64,000 bases of DNA from DATMNI01 sp963817515 (lineage in GTDB: Bacteria > Acidobacteriota > Terriglobia > Bryobacterales > Bryobacteraceae). Where the stretch lies: contig CAWFPJ010000017.1 in NCBI GenBank assembly GCA_963817515.1, positions 124,001-188,000 of the forward strand, given 5' to 3'. The notes beneath the pieces were generated by a model that did no database searches, was not told the origin of the DNA, and saw nothing but the letters and a program-made list of their open reading frames with translations. The translations under genes were made by a program, and so were the position numbers. The stretch's first letter is position 1, and each line of letters opens with the position of its first letter. Of this stretch, positions 1 to 10,000 are shown in pieces.

Positions 1-136
1 AGGCCATGGTGTATACCAGCCTGCTGCTGGCGTCATACAACGCGGCCAGGGCAGACTGGTCGCCGGCAGCGCATCGCTGAACGTATTGCTGCCACGCTCC
101 TGCCGCCGACGCCAACGCCATTTTGGATTCTTCCAT
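1..136 (-). CDS. ECF-type RNA polymerase sigma factor, N-terminal fragment (runs off window)
   Basis: Reading the minus strand from the ATG at 136 gives 45 uninterrupted codons that leave the window at base 1. The product has the opening of an extracytoplasmic-function sigma-70 factor: a helix ending QRCAAGDQSALAALYDASS and then RLVYTMA, the usual start of region 2 that binds core RNA polymerase. Only the start is visible, so the promoter-recognition half cannot be assessed. It is divergent from the small membrane protein at 233. In this family the next gene is often an anti-sigma factor, but that would lie outside the window. Confidence 0.75.
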   Translation of the reverse strand, partial: MEESKMALASAAGAWQQYVQRCAAGDQSALAALYDASSRLVYTMA

Positions 137-232
137 CGACGATCAAGTATATCGTGAGGTTTACGGGCCCAGCCCGCCGCCACGCAGAAGCTATGATGAA
201 GGGACCGCCCAGGAGGTACGCCAAAAAAGCCA

Positions 233-427
233 ATGATCTCGATCTGGTTGTTCATCGGCTTCCTATTGATCGCTTACGGCGTCCTGATCATGGGCCAGGG
301 AATGTGGGAGCTGTTCACACCCCCCGCGCATCCGGTGGTGCTGGCGGAGCTGCGCGCGCCCATCTGGTGGGGCGCGCTGATGCTGGTTCTGGGCGGAATC
401 TTCGTGGGGAAGAATTCGCGTTGGTAG
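233..427 (+). CDS. small two-helix membrane protein
   Basis: A 64-residue protein with two hydrophobic segments (about residues 3-23 and 43-60) joined by a short loop holding FTPPAHP. This suggests a small inner-membrane protein with both ends on the same side. I do not recognise a family. An AGGAGG lies about 16 bases before the ATG, farther than usual. It converges on apbE with only six bases between the stop codons. The protein is too short for firm homology; the amphipathic layout and its position filling the gap between two genes are the main support. Confidence 0.5.
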   Translation: MISIWLFIGFLLIAYGVLIMGQGMWELFTPPAHPVVLAELRAPIWWGALMLVLGGIFVGKNSRW

Positions 428-433
428 TGTCGG

Positions 434-1438
434 TTATTCCCGAGCTGCCACGCCCGGCCAGCGTGCGGACTCCACCACATGATCCGTCACCACCAGCGCG
501 GCAACGCCCGGCTGCTTTTCGATGAGGGCGATCCCGCGTTCGGGTCCCAACACGCTCACCGCCGTGGCTAGGGCATCGGCCTCAATTCCACGGCGCGCAA
601 CAATGGTCACCGTGATCGGGCGAACCAGTCCCATCATGGTGGCGGGGTCGATGATGTGGGAATAGCGCGTGCCATCGATATCCAGGTGCTGCTCTCCGTC
701 GCCCGACGTTGAGACAGCGGCGTTCGACAGTTCCAGAACCCGCGTGAACGCCGCTTCGGGACGGTCCAATGAATCGACGCCGATTTTCCAGCCGCGCTCT
801 CCGGGCGGCGGGTCGCCGAACGCAAGATCGCCGCTGGCGGCCACCAACGCGCTGCCAATGCCTAGCTGCGCCAGAACGGAAAGCGCCGCGTCAGCCGCGT
901 AGCCCTTGGCAATTCCTCCGGCATCCAACTGCATGCCGGCCTGGTCCAGCATCACGGTACGCTTCACCGGGTCAAGATGCAGCTTGCCGTAACCGCACCG
1001 GCCCGCGGCTTCATGCAGCACCGCCGAATCGGGCAGCCGATTTGTCTTGCGCGCCTGCCGCCACAGTCGAATGACCGGTCCCAGAGTTACATCGAAAGCG
1101 CCATCGGTTTCCCGGGCGAGTTTTTGAGAGGCCTCCAGCACGCGAAACAGATCGGCGCCCGCTTCGGCCGGACGGCCCACCGCTGTGCGGCAGATCCGGT
1201 TCAGCTCGCTCTCGGGTTTGTAGTCCGAAAGCGCATTGTCCAATTGGGCGATGCGGTCGAAAGCCGCGCGAAATGCAGCCTTCGCCTGCTGGGCGCCATT
1301 CGCATACAATTTGATGCGGACCAGCGTTCCCATGTGCGGCTCGACAGCCTCAAACAACTGCCGGTCTGCCGCCTTCGCGTTTCCGAAAAAGCCAAGACAG
1401 ACAGCTGCCAGAAAGCTGCAAGTCCTACTGCTCATCAT
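434..1438 (-). CDS. apbE: FAD:protein FMN transferase (ApbE family), exported
   Basis: ApbE covalently attaches FMN from FAD to a Thr/Ser of exported flavoproteins, acting outside the cytoplasmic membrane with Mg2+. The 334-aa product starts with a Sec-type signal (SFLAAVCLGFF then NAKA). It carries family landmarks: PHMGTLVRIKLY near the N-terminus, LDAGGIAKGYAADAA in the FAD/Mg site, ASGDLAFG, and SHIIDPATM near the C-terminus. The chosen ATG at 1438 overlaps the end of the upstream SUMF1-type gene by 14 bases, so translation is probably coupled. A longer frame back to 1528 is only overlap with that gene. No FMN-binding target protein is seen in the operon. Confidence 0.88.
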   Translation of the reverse strand: MMSSRTCSFLAAVCLGFFGNAKAADRQLFEAVEPHMGTLVRIKLYANGAQQAKAAFRAAFDRIAQLDNALSDYKPESELNRICRTAVGRPAEAGADLFRVLEASQKLARETDGAFDVTLGPVIRLWRQARKTNRLPDSAVLHEAAGRCGYGKLHLDPVKRTVMLDQAGMQLDAGGIAKGYAADAALSVLAQLGIGSALVAASGDLAFGDPPPGERGWKIGVDSLDRPEAAFTRVLELSNAAVSTSGDGEQHLDIDGTRYSHIIDPATMMGLVRPITVTIVARRGIEADALATAVSVLGPERGIALIEKQPGVAALVVTDHVVESARWPGVAARE

Positions 1439-2486
1439 GTTCCAGGCCGCTGTTCCAATACTGGTAGATCTCCGGTAAGCCAGGAAGCTTCGCCGGACGA
1501 ACCAGGCGGAATCCCAGCCACTGGGCATCCGTCATATACCAGATGCTCTTCGGCAATTGCGGATCCTGCTGCTTCCAGGAAGGGTCGGAAGGTACCCGCG
1601 CGGCGCAGCGCAGCATATCCGCGCCGTCGTTCCACCCCCCACCCCGCACGGCGTTTGGATATGGTTTCGTGGCCTTAACCCATGGATTGGCACTCACACC
1701 GGTTCCGGCCTGGTAAGGCGCATATTGGTCGAGCGTCCACTCCATAACGTTGCCGAGCATGTCATACAGGCCCCAGGCATTCGGCTTTTTCGTTTGGACC
1801 TTTGCATACTTGCCCTGGCTGTTGGCCGAATACCAGGCATAGTCGCCCAGTTTGGATGCATCGTCGCCAAAATAATATGCCGTATTCGTGCCGGCGCGGC
1901 AGGCGTATTCCCATTCGGCTTCCGTCGGCAGCCGGTAAAATTCTCCCGTCTTGGCAGTCAACCATTCCGCGTATTTATTGGCGGCATGCTGAGTCATGCT
2001 GATCGCGGGGTAGCCATCGATCCCCATGCCGAAACTCATTTCGACGTACGGGCGCGTCGGCCGGCTCACGCCATCCACGGATTCGTCTTTATGCGCGATG
2101 TCGCCGGCCTGGCTGGCGAACATGAACAGGCGGTACTCGTCCCAGGTCACTTCATGCGCCTGCATCCAGAAGGCCTCCACGCGCACTTTGTGCTGAGGCT
2201 GCTCGTCCTTTTTGCTTTGCGGATTGCTGGCGGGCGAGCCCATGGCGAACTCGCCCGCCGGTACCGGGACCATTTCGTAAGCCACCGTGGTGTTCGGGAT
2301 GGTGACTTTGTACGGACTCGCTTTGCGGCCGGCCTGCTCCTTCTGGCGCGCCTGCAGCCGGTCGTAAATCCGGCTGACGTTGGCGCGCTCCTGCTTTTCC
2401 AAGGCGGCGTCTTGAGCGGCGGTTTGCGACTTTGCTCCGGCGGCCAGCAACACGCCGGCCACAGCCAATGCCAGTGCCGTTCGCAT
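1425..2486 (-). CDS. SUMF1/FGE-fold domain protein, exported, lacking the catalytic Cys pair
   Basis: A 353-aa protein with a signal peptide (ALALAVAGVLLAAGAKS) and a SUMF1/formylglycine-generating-enzyme fold: VPAGEFAMGSP, EVTWDEYRLFM, YRLPTEAEWEYACRAG, GLYDMLGNVMEWTLD, VRGGGWNDGADMLRCAAR and WLGFRLVR. True sulfatase-activating enzymes carry two redox cysteines in the segment after GGS (FLCHxSYC). Here that stretch is WNDGADM, with only the structural RCAAR cysteine. It is therefore better called a SUMF1-fold protein of unknown reaction than a sulfatase activator, and no sulfatase lies nearby. Its ATG follows the stop of the upstream oxidoreductase gene after four bases. Confidence 0.85.
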   Translation of the reverse strand: MRTALALAVAGVLLAAGAKSQTAAQDAALEKQERANVSRIYDRLQARQKEQAGRKASPYKVTIPNTTVAYEMVPVPAGEFAMGSPASNPQSKKDEQPQHKVRVEAFWMQAHEVTWDEYRLFMFASQAGDIAHKDESVDGVSRPTRPYVEMSFGMGIDGYPAISMTQHAANKYAEWLTAKTGEFYRLPTEAEWEYACRAGTNTAYYFGDDASKLGDYAWYSANSQGKYAKVQTKKPNAWGLYDMLGNVMEWTLDQYAPYQAGTGVSANPWVKATKPYPNAVRGGGWNDGADMLRCAARVPSDPSWKQQDPQLPKSIWYMTDAQWLGFRLVRPAKLPGLPEIYQYWNSGLEHDEQ

Positions 2487-2490
2487 TCAC

Positions 2491-3793
2491 CTACACCAGC
2501 TTGGTGATGCCTGGCTCGGCGCGCGGCTTGACTTCCAGGCTGCCCTTCCAGTCCAGGTGCTCGGGGAAAAGTTTCTCTTGCGAGTTCATGGCCTGGTCCC
2601 ATGTCACCTGCTGCCCGGTGTAGGCGGCCATGCGGCCCATGATCGCCAGCAGAGTGCTGGTAGCCATGCGCTTGCCATCGTTCATCGGCTGGCCCTTGCG
2701 GATGGAAGCGAAAAGCAGATCGTGTTCCTTCTGGTACATGTTGTACTGCTGTCCGGTGAAGGCCCAGTTAGTCTTGCCTTCAATGCGCGGTTGGGGGCCG
2801 CGGCCGATCGTGCATGTGCCATCGGTGCCCAGCAGGTAGTCGGAGTTTTCGTTGTAACAGCCCACCGATCTGGCGGTTGGCCATGAAAGCCCGTGTGCCG
2901 TTGGGATAAAGATAGTTGATCTCGAAGTGGTCGTAAATGTTGCCGCCTTCGGCCGGGACGCTGCGGCCGCCCACACCCACGCAGCTCACAGGAGGTTCGT
3001 CGTGCATGGCCCAGGCGATCTTATCCACGCTGTGAATCGCCTGCTCTACAAGGCTGTCCCCGCACAGCCACACGAAGTTGTACCAGTTGCGAATCTGCCA
3101 CTCCACGTCGCTCATGCCGGCGGGGCGCGTGCTGGCCGCGGGCATGGGCTTTACCGGGCTGGTGTAATAGGTTGCATAATAGGCCACCAGCCGCCCGATG
3201 GCGCCCGATTCCACCTGTTGGAAAGTATCCTGAATCATGTTGTTATAGCGCCAGCAGAAGCCCGCCACCAGCGACAGGTTTTTCTGTTTGGCTTTGTCGG
3301 CCGTTTCCATGACGAATCGAACGCCGGGCGCGTCGGTGGACACCGGCTTTTCGCAGAAGACGTGCTTGTTGGCGGCGATGCAGGCGGCCAGGTGGTAGGG
3401 GCGGAAACCCGGAGGCGTGGCCAGCAGCACCACATCCACTTTGCTGTCGATCACTTTCTGGTAGGCGTCCAGGCCCAGGTACTGAGTGGCTGATTCCACT
3501 TTGACGCGCGCGGCGCTCTTCGAAATCTTTTTCAGCGATCGCAGGCACTGGTCAATCTGCGTTTGTTCGATGTCCGCCACGGCCGTCAGTTCGGCATAAT
3601 CGTCGGCCGCCAGCGCCTGCGAGGCCGCGCCGCTGCCCCGGCCTCCGCATCCCACCAGGCCAACCTTGATGGCATTGGTAACGGATTGCGCCCGGATGAT
3701 TCCCGGAAATCCGGTCGCCATCGCGGCACCCAGGGCGCCGCTGGTCGTCTTCAGAAAATTGCGGCGCTCGGAATTCGTCGATTCGTCTTTCAT
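2491..3793 (-). CDS. Gfo/Idh/MocA-family oxidoreductase, Tat-exported (one frameshift)
   Basis: An NAD(P)-dependent sugar or polyol dehydrogenase-type protein of about 433 residues. A Tat signal (ERRNFLKTTSGALGAAM) precedes a Rossmann domain with VGLVGCGGRGSGAA, and the family signature EKPVSTD follows. The C-terminal half is in another frame: FMANRQIGG in one frame continues as CYNENSDYLLGTDG in the next. A single extra G in the GGG run (CCC at 2861-2863 on the plus strand) restores one frame. The ATG at 3793 has GGGAG five bases upstream. Exported members with a bound cofactor are common in Acidobacteria and Planctomycetes. The substrate is unknown. Confidence 0.85.
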
Positions 3794-3812
3794 GGTTTCT
3801 CCCAATGTTCGC

Positions 3813-3830
3813 ACAGGCGTCCTGGCCTGT
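3813..3830. repeat. short palindrome with CAGGC/GCCTG core
   Basis: ACAGGC and GCCTGT are separated by GTCCTG in the 64-base gap between the isomerase and oxidoreductase genes. The core resembles palindromes at 10318-10333, 10358-10380 and 38144-38157, which suggests a dispersed intergenic repeat family. It could equally act as an mRNA-processing hairpin within the operon. Confidence 0.4.
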
Positions 3831-3857
3831 CCCACTTTGATTCTAACTGGCATTGCA

Positions 3858-4952
3858 TCAGAGCGCGGCCAATACTTCCTTATACAGATACTTCGAACCT
3901 TCCACGCCATCCCAGGGGCCGTCTTCATACTCCAGCGCAAAGGTGCCTTCGAATTTGGCGTCGGTCATGATCTTGACGGACCGCCGCACGTCATTGTCCT
4001 TCCAGCGATTCCAATACTTGGCGTGAACGTTAGTGTGGGCATACGGAGCCAGCGACTTCAGGCCGTTGTACATAAGGTACTCGTGCTCCCAGTTGCAGAA
4101 ATCCGGCGAGGCTTCGCAAAACGGGCTGTTCACCGAATCCACGATGATCCGGATGTTGATCGGATTGGCCGTCAGCCCCCAGTGGTTTTCGAGCGTGACC
4201 TTCACTCCCACCTTTGAGCCGTGGTCGGCCATTACCTTGAATGACTCAATGCAGTTGGCCAGGTACTTTTCGATTTCGTTGTTCCGCGGATAGTCCGCTG
4301 TGGCCACCGGAACCGGCGCCAGCCTCGGCCCGCCGCTGTTCACCCGCATCGACTTGGCGCCGATAATCTTAGCGCCATCCAGCCATTTCTTGGCTACTTC
4401 GATTCCAGCCTTGCGCTTCTCCTCATCCAGTTCGCAGATATCGCGCGGAGCATTGTTCGAGATGTGCTGGCACTTCGTGCCCTTGGCCGCCATCGTGTTT
4501 GCCAGTTTGTCCAGCCACTTTTTTCCGGCGGCGCTCGAAGGATCGAATTCACGTGTAGTGCGGGTTGCCGCGCCTACCATCAGCGGGACCTCAACGTACA
4601 TGCTGTCATCGGCCACATCCCCGAACAGTCCCGAAAACAGGTCCATGTGGGTCACTCCCGGGAAGGTGTCCTTGGTGAACTGGGGAAAGTCCAGCATGGT
4701 GATCTCGCCGTACTTTTTCTTCAGCTCCGCGGTTCGGGGGTTAGTCCCGAAGCCCATGCGGCTCTTGAAAATGTAGCGCAGCGGCCAGGTGTTGGAAGCT
4801 ATCCGGGCCAGCTTATCTTTTTCCGTTATGGGGCTGGCGGCAGCCTGCTGCGCGGGGACCAGGGCCAAACCCGCGGCTCCGATGCCGGCTCCGGTAGCCT
4901 TGAAAAAATCCCGCCGGGCGAGATTCGGATCGCTTCCGTGTTTTGAATCCAT
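3858..4952 (-). CDS. xylose-isomerase-like TIM-barrel protein (sugar phosphate isomerase/epimerase family), Tat-exported
   Basis: A 364-aa protein with a twin-arginine signal (NLARRDFFKATGAGIGAAG, then an AAAS cleavage region) and an AP-endonuclease-2/xylose-isomerase TIM barrel. Visible metal-site-like stretches are VTLENHWG, the NVHAKYW strand and FEGTFALEYEDGPWDG near the C-terminus. The family isomerises or epimerises sugars, and keto-sugar chemistry together with the next Gfo/Idh/MocA gene is a frequent pairing. It is the first gene of the minus-strand operon leading to apbE and is divergent from the copper oxygenase gene, with 50 bases between them. The substrate cannot be told from sequence. 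Confidence 0.8.
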   Translation of the reverse strand: MDSKHGSDPNLARRDFFKATGAGIGAAGLALVPAQQAAASPITEKDKLARIASNTWPLRYIFKSRMGFGTNPRTAELKKKYGEITMLDFPQFTKDTFPGVTHMDLFSGLFGDVADDSMYVEVPLMVGAATRTTREFDPSSAAGKKWLDKLANTMAAKGTKCQHISNNAPRDICELDEEKRKAGIEVAKKWLDGAKIIGAKSMRVNSGGPRLAPVPVATADYPRNNEIEKYLANCIESFKVMADHGSKVGVKVTLENHWGLTANPINIRIIVDSVNSPFCEASPDFCNWEHEYLMYNGLKSLAPYAHTNVHAKYWNRWKDNDVRRSVKIMTDAKFEGTFALEYEDGPWDGVEGSKYLYKEVLAAL

Positions 4953-5002
4953 GCTTACTGGTGTAGCATAATTTAGTGAAGGCCTCGGGCACAAAAACAA
5001 GC

Positions 5003-6902
5003 ATGCGTCAGGCGCTTATCGTGTTTGTGGCACCGGTGCTGATGGCTCTTTCCGCAAGCGTGCCGCTGCGGGCCGCAGCCACCCCCAAAGTCACTTTCTA
5101 CCAGAACATCGCTCCCATCATTTACAAGAACTGTTCTCCCTGCCACCGGCCGGGAGAATCGGCGCCGTTCTCGCTGCTGAGTTATGACGATGTGAATAAG
5201 CACGCCGCGCAAATTGCCGCTGTAACGAAGCGGCGCTACATGCCGCCGTGGCTGCCTGAGGACGGCTACGGCGAGTTCGCAGATGAGCGCCGGCTTAGCG
5301 ATGCGCAGATCCAGCAGATTCAGGAGTGGGTCAAACAAGGTACGCCCCCGGGCCCCACCGCGCACGCGCCGCAGCCCCCGAAGTTCACTTCCGAATGGGC
5401 TTTGGGAACGCCCGACATGGTGCTTCATATCGCCAAGCCTTATCAGCTTGCCGCCGATGGGCCGGAGGTCTTCTGGAACTTCGTGATTCCCGTCCCCATC
5501 GCCACGGCGCGATGGGTGAAGGCCATTGAGGTTCGCCCCGGAAACTCCCGCGTGTTTCATCATGCCAACGTGATTGTGGACCGCTCGCGAGCCGCGCGGC
5601 GCCTGGAGCAAACCCCGGGATCCGGTTTTCCAGGAATGGATCTTGCGCTCGAAGAGACTACCTTCGATCCCGACAGCCATTTCCTCTCCTGGAAGCCCGG
5701 CAGCGCTCCCGTGGTGGAGCCCGATGGCATGGCGTGGCGCGCCGATCCAGGAATGGACATGGTGCTGAACGTCCACCTGCGGCCCTCGGGAAAGATAGAA
5801 ACCGTCGATCCGCTGATCGGCCTCTACTTCACCGATAAGCCGCAAACCAAATTCGCCATGCTGGTGCAGCTTCAGCACGATGGCGCCATCGACATCCCGC
5901 CCGGCGAACACGATTTTCTGGTGGCGGACGATTTCCGGGCTCCGGTCGACCTGATGGTGCTCGCCATCTACCCGCATGCGCATTACCTTTGCAAGTTAAT
6001 GGAGGCCTACGCCACGCTGCCCGACGGCGCCAGGAAATGGCTGGTCCGCATACCGGATTGGGACTTGAACTGGCAGGGCGTTTATCGCTTCAAGGAGCCG
6101 GTTCTTCTTGCCGCGCGGGACGCTGATTTCGATGCGCTACCACTATGACAACTCGGACGGCAACGTTCGCAATCCCAGCCATCCGCCGAAGGAGGTCAAG
6201 GGCGGCAATCAAGCCACCGACGAAATGGGCCACTTCTGGCTGCAGGTGCTGCCGGTGGGCGATGGCGACCAGCGGGCCGTGTTGCAGGAGGCCATGGCGC
6301 GGCAGCGTCTGGAGAAAGACCCCACGGATTTCACGGCCAACTACAATTTGGGTGACATGCTGTTGAGCGCCGGGGACGCGGCCGGTGCAGTTTCCTTCTT
6401 TCAGGCGGCCTGGACGGCGCAGCCGGCGAACGTGGTGGCTGCAACCGAATTGGGAGCGGCGCTCTTTAGCGCGTCGAAGCCGGCGGAGGCGCGGCAACAG
6501 TTCCTGCGCGCCCTCGAGATCGATCCCAAATATACCGATGCCCGCTTCAACCTGGCCAGCGTGGACGCTGCTACCGGCCAGTGGGAGCCGGCGGCCGCCG
6601 AATTCAGACAAGTGCTTGCCGAACGGCCGGACGATGCCAACGCGGCCGAACATTTGAGCAAGGTCTTGATCTTCTGGGCCGACGCACTGGCCGATGCCGG
6701 CAAGCTGGACCAGGCCGTACCGCGCTACCGCGAGGCGCTCGCATTCAGGCCGTCCGATACGGCGCTGCATACCATTCTGGGTGTGGGGCTCGTGCGGTTG
6801 GGCCATTTGAAAGAGGGCCAATCGGAACTCGAAGCGGCTCTGCGCATTGATCCGGGTTACCAGCCGGCTAAACAGGCGCTGGCAGCCATTCAAGGCAAAT
6901 GA
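5003..6902 (+). CDS. cytochrome c / type II copper monooxygenase-like / TPR fusion protein, exported (one frameshift)
   Basis: Read as one gene of about 632 residues. Order: signal peptide (LIVFVAPVLMALSASV), a c-type haem site CSPCH near residue 40 with the distal PPWLPEDG region, then a domain with the histidine pattern of peptidylglycine/dopamine-type copper monooxygenases (VFHHANV, LNVHLRP, YPHAHYL), then about four TPR units with EIDPKYTDARFNLA. The frame changes near 6103-6110: EPVLL must continue as PRGTLISMRYHYDNSDGN, which needs removal of one T. The ATG at 5003 gives the best signal peptide; a GTG at 4976 is an alternative. Haem could feed electrons to the copper centre. The substrate is unknown. 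Confidence 0.78.
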
Positions 6903-6917
6903 CGCGGCAAAATTGCC

Positions 6918-6957
6918 TTGACTAACATCAAAAGCCCCTTTAAGATACTAGTATCTT
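6918..6957 (+). promoter_or_regulatory. sigma-70-like promoter with palindromic operator for the TonB receptor at 7019
   Basis: TTGACT (6918-6923), a 17-base spacer and TAAGAT (6941-6946) form a good promoter. A perfect 16-bp palindrome, AAGATACTAGTATCTT (6942-6957), covers the -10 box and the likely start site. A repressor bound there would block initiation. A partial second copy (CTACTAG) follows just downstream. The shape would suit a dimeric winged-helix regulator, but the regulator is not identifiable here. Confidence 0.6.
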
Positions 6958-7018
6958 TCTACTAGCTTCATTGTCTCGGGTATGATCGGATACCTTTCCG
7001 GTCAATAGAGGAGGGGAA

Positions 7019-10000
7019 ATGCGTCTCAGATCGTTTGTTCCGCCAGTAGTGTTGTTGCTGACAGCTGCTTTGCGTGATTGCCGTTCATCCCGCGAAAGCG
7101 CAAGTGCTCTATGGTTCCGTGGTTGGCACGGTCACGGATCAGAGCGATGCAATCGTCCCATCTGCCACCGTGACGTTGACCAGTAAGGAAACCAGCCTCT
7201 CGAAGGAAGTCTATCTCCGACACATCGGGCCGTTATTCGTTCGTTAATCTGCTTCCCGGCAGGTACGACTTGAAAGTGGTCGCCAAGGGTTTCCGGACGT
7301 ACGCCCAGACGGATCTGGACGTTAGCCCCAATACGGTGGCGCGCGCGGACGTCAAGCTGGCAGTCGGACAACTTACTGAGACCGTGACGGTGGAAGGCAG
7401 CGCTGCCATGCTGCAGACCGACAAAGCCGACACGCACTCCGAAATTGTGAGCAAGGCCATCACCAGCCTGCCGCTCAGCAATTACCGGAACTATCAGAGC
7501 CTGATCAACCTGGTGCCGGGCGCCACTGCCGGCGGCGCTTGCAGAACTCCATTACGGATACGCCCGGCCGCGCGCTGCAGACCCACATCAACGGCGGTAA
7601 CGCGCAGACCAACATTACGCGTATTGACGGCGCTACCAGCGTCAATGTCTGGCTGCCCCACCACGTAGGCTACGTCACGCCGGAAGAAAACGTCGAAGTG
7701 GTGAACATCACCACTACCGCGGCCAATGCCGAGCAGGGCATGGCGGGTGCATCGGCCGTCACGCTGGTGACCAAGTCTGGCACGAACGAAATCCATGGCA
7801 GTGCGTTCGAATTTCACGACGACCAGCATCTGAAGGCGCGGAACTTTTTCCAGGCTGCCGGGACGGACAAGCCGCTCAGCATCTATAACAATTTCGGCGC
7901 CACCATTGGCGGACCGATCCGGAAGAACCGGCTCTTTTACTTCTTGAGCTACGACGGCACCAGGCAGCGCCAAGGCTCTCCGACTTACTATACGGTTCCC
8001 ACGGCGGCCCAAAAAGCTGGCGATTTCAGCGGTGTGTCCACAGTGATCTACGATCCGAACACCGGCAATCCCGATGGCTCGGGCCGCACGCCGTTTGCCG
8101 GCAACGTTATTCCCACCGCGCGGCTTGACCCGATCGCCCTCAAGCTCCAGAGTTACTTTCTCAGCCCGAATTACGGCGCCGCTAATCTGGCTGCGAACAA
8201 CCTCTATGCCGCGGGCGGACCCATCCTGAGCCGGAATTATTTCGACACCAAGATCAACTTCGTGGCCAACGATAAAGAGACCATCTGGGGCAAGTACGGA
8301 CGTATGTGGGCGACTTCCGGCGGCAAGGCGGTGTTCGGCGTCGCAGGTGGTCCCGGACTTGGAGGGTCAGACCCCGGGCTGGGCCATACGTTGATCCAGG
8401 TGGGGACTATTGGTCACACCCACACTTTCTCACCGCACGTGATTCTCGATGGCGTGCTGGGTTATGAACGGCAGGGCCAGGCAGTCAACCCGAACGATTA
8501 CGGCACCAACTACGGGCAGCAATTCGGCATTCCGAACACCAACGGCCCGGATATCCGGCAGAGCGGATTTCCAAATATCGGCATCACCGGCTACACCGGT
8601 TTCGGCGTGCCCAGCTGGATGCCGGTGACCCGAGTCGAAGAAAGCTATACGCAGAGCGATAACTTGACCATCTCACGCGGCGCCCACGAAATCCGCGTTG
8701 GCTTCGATCTGGTTCGCCACCACCTGAACCACTGGCAGCCGGAAATCGGGCAGGGCCCGCGCGGCTACCTGGGCTTTGGCGGCGGTGAAACCGCACTGAA
8801 AGGCGGCGCAGCCACCACCCAGTTCAACGCTTACGCGGCCTTCCTGTTGGGCCTGACCGACGATACCGAGAAGAGCCTGCAGTACATTCTGTCCACCGGG
8901 CGCGAATGGCAATTCGGCTGGTACGCGCAGGACCGCTGGCAGGTGGGCCGCAACCTGACCATCACCGCCGGTCATCCGCTACGAGTTCTACCCGCTGATG
9001 ACGCGCGCCGGCTACGGTATTGAGCGCTACGACCCCACCACCAACAACGTCTTCATGGGCGGGCGCGGCAATGTCCCAGAAAACGCTGGGATCACCGTGA
9101 GCCACAAGCTGTTTGCCCCGCGCATCGGTTTGGCGTACCGCTTAGGCGACAAGACTGTGGTCCGCGCCGGCTACGGAATCAACTTTGATCCCATCCCATT
9201 CTCGCGGCCTCTGCGCGGCTGGTATCCGTTGGTGGTCAACTTTGCCAACCTCGCCTCCAATGGCTACAACTGGTCCAGCACCTTCGAAAATGGTGTTCCC
9301 AATACGGTTGGGCCGAACGTTTCCAGTGGCGTGGTTCCGCTCCCTGGTAATGCCTCGGAACGCAGCCCATGGGGTGGCGAGGTTCACCGCGGCTATGTTC
9401 AGTCCTACAATTTCACTATCGAACGCAAGCTGCCGTTGGACCTGCTGACCTCGGTCGCGTATGTTGGCTCGCATTCGGTTCACCTGCTGGCCGACTATGA
9501 TATCAACGCCGGCTTCCCCGGTTCGGGCACGGCCGGGTTGCCGCAAGCCAATATCGGCCGCACCATCTCCACTCAGATGTGGGATGGCTACCTCAGTTCC
9601 GAATACAACTCGCTGCAGGTGGCGATTAACAAATCATTCGCCAAGGGCCTGATGGTCAAGGGCGCCTACACTTACTCGAAGACCATCGACTACACCGATG
9701 ACGACGGCTGGGCCAGCGTAGGCTGGAACTGGGCGCCCGTGTTCCAACGCAATCGCGCCCCGGCCGGATTCGACCGTACCCATGTTTTCCAAGTGGGCTG
9801 GGTTTACGAATTGCCATTCGGCAAGGGCAAATCCGATGGCTAAGTCTGGAGTGGCGGCAGCCGTCCTCGGCAACTGGCAGGTTAACGGAGTGATGGCCGC
9901 TTACACCGGCACTCCGTTTACCGTCACCGCTCCGGGTACCTCTCTGAATGCGCCTAACAATACCCAGACAGCCAACCAGGTGGGTCCGGTCAGCCTGCTT

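Noticed and set aside
33..233. 66-codon minus-strand frame with a hydrophobic start
   Set aside because: It overlaps the better-supported sigma factor start in another frame, and its second half has no recognisable protein pattern.
1425..2486. Sulfatase-activating formylglycine-generating enzyme
   Set aside because: The catalytic cysteine pair is absent and no sulfatase gene is nearby.
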